From assembly GCA_050260355.1 (NCBI GenBank), contig JBLNBZ010000043.1:52367-116366 (forward strand): 64,000 bases of DNA, given 5' to 3'. Under the pieces are notes generated by a model. That model was not told the DNA's origin, made no database searches, and was given only the letters and a program-made list of their open reading frames with translations. This document shows, piece after piece, positions 58,971 to 64,000 of this stretch. Every line of letters begins with the position of its first letter. Positions within the stretch are counted from its first letter, which is position 1. The position numbers and the translations under genes are program-made. This DNA is from CADEFX01 sp050260355 (GTDB taxonomy: Bacteria > Pseudomonadota > Alphaproteobacteria > Rhizobiales > Hyphomicrobiaceae).

Positions 58971-60281
58971 TCAGCGGGAAACCGTTCCGGCCCGACGCAG
59001 GATCGAGATGAAAAATCCGTCAGTGCCGTGCATGGCCGGCGTGAGCAGAAGCGAGTCGGCGCGGCCGTCGGCCGAGCGAGGCGGGGCGCCGCAGAGCCCT
59101 GATTCGCTCCAGCACGACGACACCAGCACCCGCTCGAAATTCGGATTGGCCTCGACGAACGCGTCGACCTGATCGGTGCCTTCCTCCGGCAGCACGGAGC
59201 AGGTCACGTAGACGAGGCTGCCTCCCTCCTTCACCAGCGGCGCCGCCATGGCGAGAATGGCGCGCTGCTCGGCCTGCCGCTGCGGGACGTCTTGTGGCTT
59301 CAGCCGCCACTTGGCGTCGGGCCGGCGCCGCCACACCCCCGAGCCGGTGCAGGGCGCGTCGGCGAGCACGACATCGAACCGCGGGCCGAGCGCCTCCAGC
59401 GCGGCGTTGTCTCCCGGCGGCAGGACCTGCACGTTGCGAGCGCCGGCACGCTTCAGGCGCTCGAAAATCGGGCGCAGGCGCAGCTTGTCGCGGTCGAAGG
59501 CGTAGATCTGGCCCGTGTTGCCCATGGTGGCGGCCATGGCCAGCGTCTTGCCGCCCGCCCCTGCGCAAATGTCGAGCACCTGCTTGCGCGGCCTGGCTCC
59601 GGAGAGCAATGCGGCGACCTGCGAGCCTTCATCCTGCACCTCGTACCAGCCGCGCCCGTGCGGCGGCTCGGCTTCCACGTTCGGCTGTCGCGCCGGTCCA
59701 TCCGGAGCCGGCAGCCTGATGCCGACGGGTGACAGTGTGGTCGGGGCTGGCTTGGCGGAGGCCAGCGCCTTGAGCGTTTTCTCGCGCGTGGTCTTCAGCG
59801 TGTTGACGCGCAGATCGACCGGGGCCCTTTGCGCCAGGGCAGCGCCTTCCTCCGCGGTTCGCGAGCCGAAGGCGCGGGCGAGCGACGGGACGAGCCACTC
59901 GGGGAGGTCGCCGCGCACCCAGTCGGGAGCGTCCGCCGGCACGGCGCGGCTCAGGTTCGCGACCTCCTGCGGCGTCAGCGGCTCCGGGGCATGCGGTGAG
60001 CCGTCGGCTGCGGCGGCGATGGCCTCGGGCGAAAGGCCGAGCGCGCGGCTGGCGGCGCCGAGCACGAGCGCGCGGGGCGCGTCACTTTCCATTTGCGCGG
60101 CGATCGAGTGCTTGCGGCGCAGCGCGTCGTAGACGAGGTTGCCGACCGCGGCCCTATCGCCCGACCCGGCAAACCGGCTGGCCTTCGCCCAGTCGGCGAG
60201 GGCTTGGCTCGCCGGCCGGTGGCGGCTCAGAACCTCCTCCAGCACCTCGGCGGCAGAGCGGATGCGCGCTCCGGGACGCAT
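58971..60281 (-). CDS. RsmB/NOP-type RNA 5-methylcytosine methyltransferase
   Basis: A 436-aa protein with an N-terminal NusB/RsmF-like helical region (RSAAEVLEEVLSRHRPASQAL, NLVYDALRRKHS) and a SAM domain: VLDICAGAGGKTLAMAATMG, catalytic Cys pairs in LADAPCTGSGVWRR and YVTCSVLPEEG. It methylates cytosine in rRNA or tRNA. In this position, between guaA and guaB with a MAPEG gene, it is a common rhizobial arrangement. ATG 60281 is 3 bp downstream of the MAPEG stop. Confidence 0.88.
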   Translation of the reverse strand: MRPGARIRSAAEVLEEVLSRHRPASQALADWAKASRFAGSGDRAAVGNLVYDALRRKHSIAAQMESDAPRALVLGAASRALGLSPEAIAAAADGSPHAPEPLTPQEVANLSRAVPADAPDWVRGDLPEWLVPSLARAFGSRTAEEGAALAQRAPVDLRVNTLKTTREKTLKALASAKPAPTTLSPVGIRLPAPDGPARQPNVEAEPPHGRGWYEVQDEGSQVAALLSGARPRKQVLDICAGAGGKTLAMAATMGNTGQIYAFDRDKLRLRPIFERLKRAGARNVQVLPPGDNAALEALGPRFDVVLADAPCTGSGVWRRRPDAKWRLKPQDVPQRQAEQRAILAMAAPLVKEGGSLVYVTCSVLPEEGTDQVDAFVEANPNFERVLVSSCWSESGLCGAPPRSADGRADSLLLTPAMHGTDGFFISILRRAGTVSR

Positions 60282-60284
60282 GGC

Positions 60285-60710
60285 TCAGGCCGACGCGCTG
60301 AGCAGGCGCACGGCGAACCAGATCCACATGACGATGACGATCAGGGCGCCGATGCCCCAGAGGCTGCCGCGCGCCCGAACGTCGTTGTTGGTGGTGTGGA
60401 CCCAGGCGTGCGCAATTCTCGACAGCACGAAGAGCCAGGCGAGCGCGATCTGGATGATGTCCGACAGTCGCGTTTGCAGCAGGAGGAGGGCCAGCACGTA
60501 GAACAGGACGGGCACCTCGAGCTGATTGCGGAAGCTGTTGGACACTTGCGTCGTCTGCGCAGACCAACCGGGCTGGCCGAGCGCGATGTCCTCGGGGCGG
60601 ACGTGCTTGTTCAGCAACGCATCGGTCCTGAGGCGGCCCATCCAGACGAGCAGCACAAACGTCAGCGTGACCTGCACGAGAAGCGGGTAGACGATCGCAA
60701 CCTGGCTCAA
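60285..60710 (-). CDS. MAPEG-family membrane protein
   Basis: A 141-aa protein with four hydrophobic helices: IVYPLLVQVTLTFVLLVWMG, QLEVPVLFYVLALLLLQ, IIQIALAWLFVLSRIAHAWVH and LWGIGALIVIVMWIWFAVRLL, and the family motif FRNQLEVPVLFY. MAPEG members include glutathione-S-transferase-like membrane enzymes; many bacterial ones have no assigned activity. It lies 54 bp after guaB and 3 bp before the RNA methyltransferase gene, so the three are likely an operon. Confidence 0.85.
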   Translation of the reverse strand: MSQVAIVYPLLVQVTLTFVLLVWMGRLRTDALLNKHVRPEDIALGQPGWSAQTTQVSNSFRNQLEVPVLFYVLALLLLQTRLSDIIQIALAWLFVLSRIAHAWVHTTNNDVRARGSLWGIGALIVIVMWIWFAVRLLSASA

Positions 60711-60764
60711 GGCGTTGACAGGGTCCGGCGCGGCCGGACCTCCCTCGCAATGGCGACGTAAAGC

Positions 60765-62264
<1,500 letters not shown>

Positions 62265-62479
62265 GATCGTTCTCCTTGGACCTCGAGTGCCGTCCGATTG
62301 AGTTCAAGCGGACGCGCCAGCGGACCGGCGCGCGGAACGGTGCAGCCGCGCTGTGTTGGAATCGTTAATGGGGAAGGTGTTTAGCAGACGCCGGCTAGCA
62401 GGGGAAGGTGCTCGGACCGGCCTTTCGAGGCGACCGGGCAAGGGGCGGCCCCTGTGTCACTTTTTTCCAGGCTGACCGC

Positions 62480-63343
62480 TCAGGCCCTCAAGGCCCGGTA
62501 ACCCTGGTCGAGCAGCACCGCGACCAGGATCAGCGCGAAGCCGGCAAGATCCAGAGGCGTCGGCCGTTCGCCCAGCAGCACGACCGAGCCGATCACGCCG
62601 AAGATCGGCACCAGCAGCGTGCCGACGGCGGCGGTGGAGGCCGATACGCGCGTCATCAGGCTGAACCACAGGGCGTAGGCGACCGCCTGCGGGAATATAA
62701 TGTGGTAGGCGAGCGTCGCCGTGGTCGCAGGCGACAGATCCAGCCGCGGCGTCTCGAGCAGGAGCATGCCGAGGGTGGTGGTGGCCGCGCCGACCAGGAT
62801 TTGCCAGGTGGTGAGTGCGAGGGGCGCGCCCTTGATGGCGCAGCGCTTGAGATAGACGGTGCCAAGCGACCAGCTTATGGCGGCACCCATGACGTAGATG
62901 AGGCCGAGCGGGGGCCGTCCGCCCTTTACCTCGGCCCAGAACGGGATCGAGAGAATGCCGAGGCCCGCGGCACCGACAGCGAGCGCAATGCCGCGCAGCC
63001 GGTCGATCGGCTCGGACAGGATGACCCAGGCGAACAGCACCGACCAGAGCGGCATCGTGTAAGTCAGGATGGCGGCGCGCGAGGCCGGCATGGCGAGCTG
63101 GGCAAACACCGCGCAGATGTTGAACCCCGCGATGGCGAGCAGGCCCGCGACGATGAGCTGGCCCCAGTGCTCCCTCGGGATCGCAAGAGATTGTCCCGAT
63201 GCCTTTGTGACTGCCGCGAGCAGGAGCCCGCCCAGCGTCAGCCCGACGGCGCGCAGCGTCCACGGCGATATGCTCGCGAGCAGGATCTTCACCGCCGGCC
63301 AGTTGAGGCCCCAGAACAGCGCCGCCAGCCAGATCCGCCACAC
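62480..63343 (-). CDS. EamA/DMT-family transporter
   Basis: A 287-aa inner membrane protein with about ten helices in two repeats: WLAALFWGLNWPAVKILLA, QLIVAGLLAIAGFNICAVFA, ILTYTMPLWSVLFAWVIL, then LGLIYVMGAAISWSLGTVYL and GTLLVPIFGVIGSVVLLGERP. EamA proteins export metabolites such as amino acids; the substrate is unknown. Start ATG 63343 gives MWRIWLAALFWG, a usual family start. Confidence 0.87.
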   Translation of the reverse strand: MWRIWLAALFWGLNWPAVKILLASISPWTLRAVGLTLGGLLLAAVTKASGQSLAIPREHWGQLIVAGLLAIAGFNICAVFAQLAMPASRAAILTYTMPLWSVLFAWVILSEPIDRLRGIALAVGAAGLGILSIPFWAEVKGGRPPLGLIYVMGAAISWSLGTVYLKRCAIKGAPLALTTWQILVGAATTTLGMLLLETPRLDLSPATTATLAYHIIFPQAVAYALWFSLMTRVSASTAAVGTLLVPIFGVIGSVVLLGERPTPLDLAGFALILVAVLLDQGYRALRA

Positions 63344-63409
63344 GGGATTTGCTCCTGTCGGTGATTGAGAGGGTGGCGGTATCGGTTGTCTGCTCGCGAG
63401 GGGCTTGAC

Positions 63410-64000
63410 CTATTGCTCGCCGCGGAAGCCCGTCGCCAGGACATAGAGCTCGGCGGATCCGGACCGGCTGGCGGGCGGTTTGACATGGCGGACGGCGGCG
63501 AAGCTTTGCTTCAGGCGGTTCAGAAGCTCGCGCTCGGCACCACCCTGGAACACCTTGCACAGGAAGGCACCGCCGGGCGAAAGCACCTCGCAGGCGAACT
63601 CGGCGGCAGTCTCTGCCAGATCCATGATGCGCAAGTGATCGGTCCTCGCATGGCCCGTGGTGGGCGCGGCCATATCCGACAGCACGACATCGGCCCCGCC
63701 GCCACGCAGCAACGCCTTCAGCTTGGCGGGCGCGGATGCGTCCAGGAAGTCGAGATGCAGGATCTCGACGCCGGCCAGCGGCTCCATGGGCAGAATGTCG
63801 ATGGCGACGACCTGACCTTTGCCATCCAGCGAGCGCGTGCGCTGAGCGGACACCTGCGACCAGCCGCCAGGCGCGGCGCCGAGGTCGACAATGCGTGCGC
63901 CGGGCTTCAGGAGGCGATGGCGGTCGTCGATCTCGATGAGCTTGAACGCCGCGCGCGAGCGCCAGCCTTCGCGCTTTGCCGCGGCGACGTAGGGGTCGTT
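63410..64000 (-). CDS. rlmE: 23S rRNA (uridine-2'-O)-methyltransferase RlmE (FtsJ), 5' end cut
   Basis: The visible 196 codons run from the window edge (NDPYVAAAKREGWRSRAAFK carries the first catalytic Lys) through the SAM site IVDLGAAPGGWSQV, the catalytic Asp in VLSDMAAPTTGH, and the last catalytic Lys in GGAFLCKVFQGG. The protein methylates U2552 in the ribosomal A loop and belongs to the heat-shock regulon in E. coli. Only the first few dozen residues lie outside the window. Confidence 0.93.
   Translation of the reverse strand, partial: NDPYVAAAKREGWRSRAAFKLIEIDDRHRLLKPGARIVDLGAAPGGWSQVSAQRTRSLDGKGQVVAIDILPMEPLAGVEILHLDFLDASAPAKLKALLRGGGADVVLSDMAAPTTGHARTDHLRIMDLAETAAEFACEVLSPGGAFLCKVFQGGAERELLNRLKQSFAAVRHVKPPASRSGSAELYVLATGFRGEQ

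Overview
The window looks like the chromosome of an alphaproteobacterium of the Hyphomicrobiales (Rhizobiales) type. The evidence is the cell-division/envelope order ftsA-ftsZ-lpxC-bamD-ligA, the guaB-MAPEG-rsmB-like-guaA neighbourhood, high GC, and many promoters of the EcfG (alphaproteobacterial general stress response) type. I cannot name the genus from sequence alone.

Layout. 1-8.5 kb is conserved core: the 3' end of ftsA, ftsZ, lpxC, bamD, ligA, a YfcE-like phosphoesterase and an MltB-type lytic transglycosylase. 8.5-16 kb holds an MFS exporter, a coupled ScsB/DsbD-like plus redoxin thiol module, a PRISE-type reductase, a cupin and an NmrA-like reductase. 16.5-23.9 kb is accessory and rearranged: a mirror-image arrangement [HD protein - catalase - DUF1348] / GlxA-type regulator / [DUF1348 - catalase leader fused to a quinone oxidoreductase - HD protein], with shared frameshifts, a nearly identical 118-bp promoter in both arms and an SDR remnant at the edge.

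24.1-53.9 kb is a roughly 30-kb stress and DNA-repair block. It is bounded on the right by intact guaA with a broken tyrosine integrase directly behind its stop codon. On the left is an 18-bp direct repeat that still encodes the GuaA C-terminus TIEWE-stop, so I propose a guaA-integrated genomic island. Inside it are UdgX, a stand-alone LigD-type polymerase, a ligase-like protein lacking the catalytic lysine, a PHP-PolX protein, a 3-methyladenine glycosylase, an AlkB homologue, a Mn-catalase/DUF892 fusion, a second DUF892 protein, a thioredoxin-reductase-like flavoprotein, GlsB/DUF4112/DUF883/holin-like membrane proteins, two DUF72 proteins (one fused to DUF4385), DUF763, a SET-domain protein, SDRs and a zinc alcohol dehydrogenase. 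At least eight consensus EcfG promoters (GGAAC-N16/17-CGTT) and three near-consensus ones (-10 GGTT) sit in front of these genes, so most of the block looks like one general-stress regulon. No ecfG, phyR, nepR or ku gene is in the window.

53.9-64 kb returns to core functions: guaA, a cyclic-nucleotide-binding/rhodanese protein, an unusual methyltransferase-ATP-grasp fusion, an RsmB-type RNA methyltransferase, a MAPEG protein, guaB, an EamA transporter and the start-truncated rlmE at the edge. Several genes carry single-base frameshifts (low-affinity iron permease, SemiSWEET, DUF1348, integrase). These may be real decay or sequencing errors and are marked as such.
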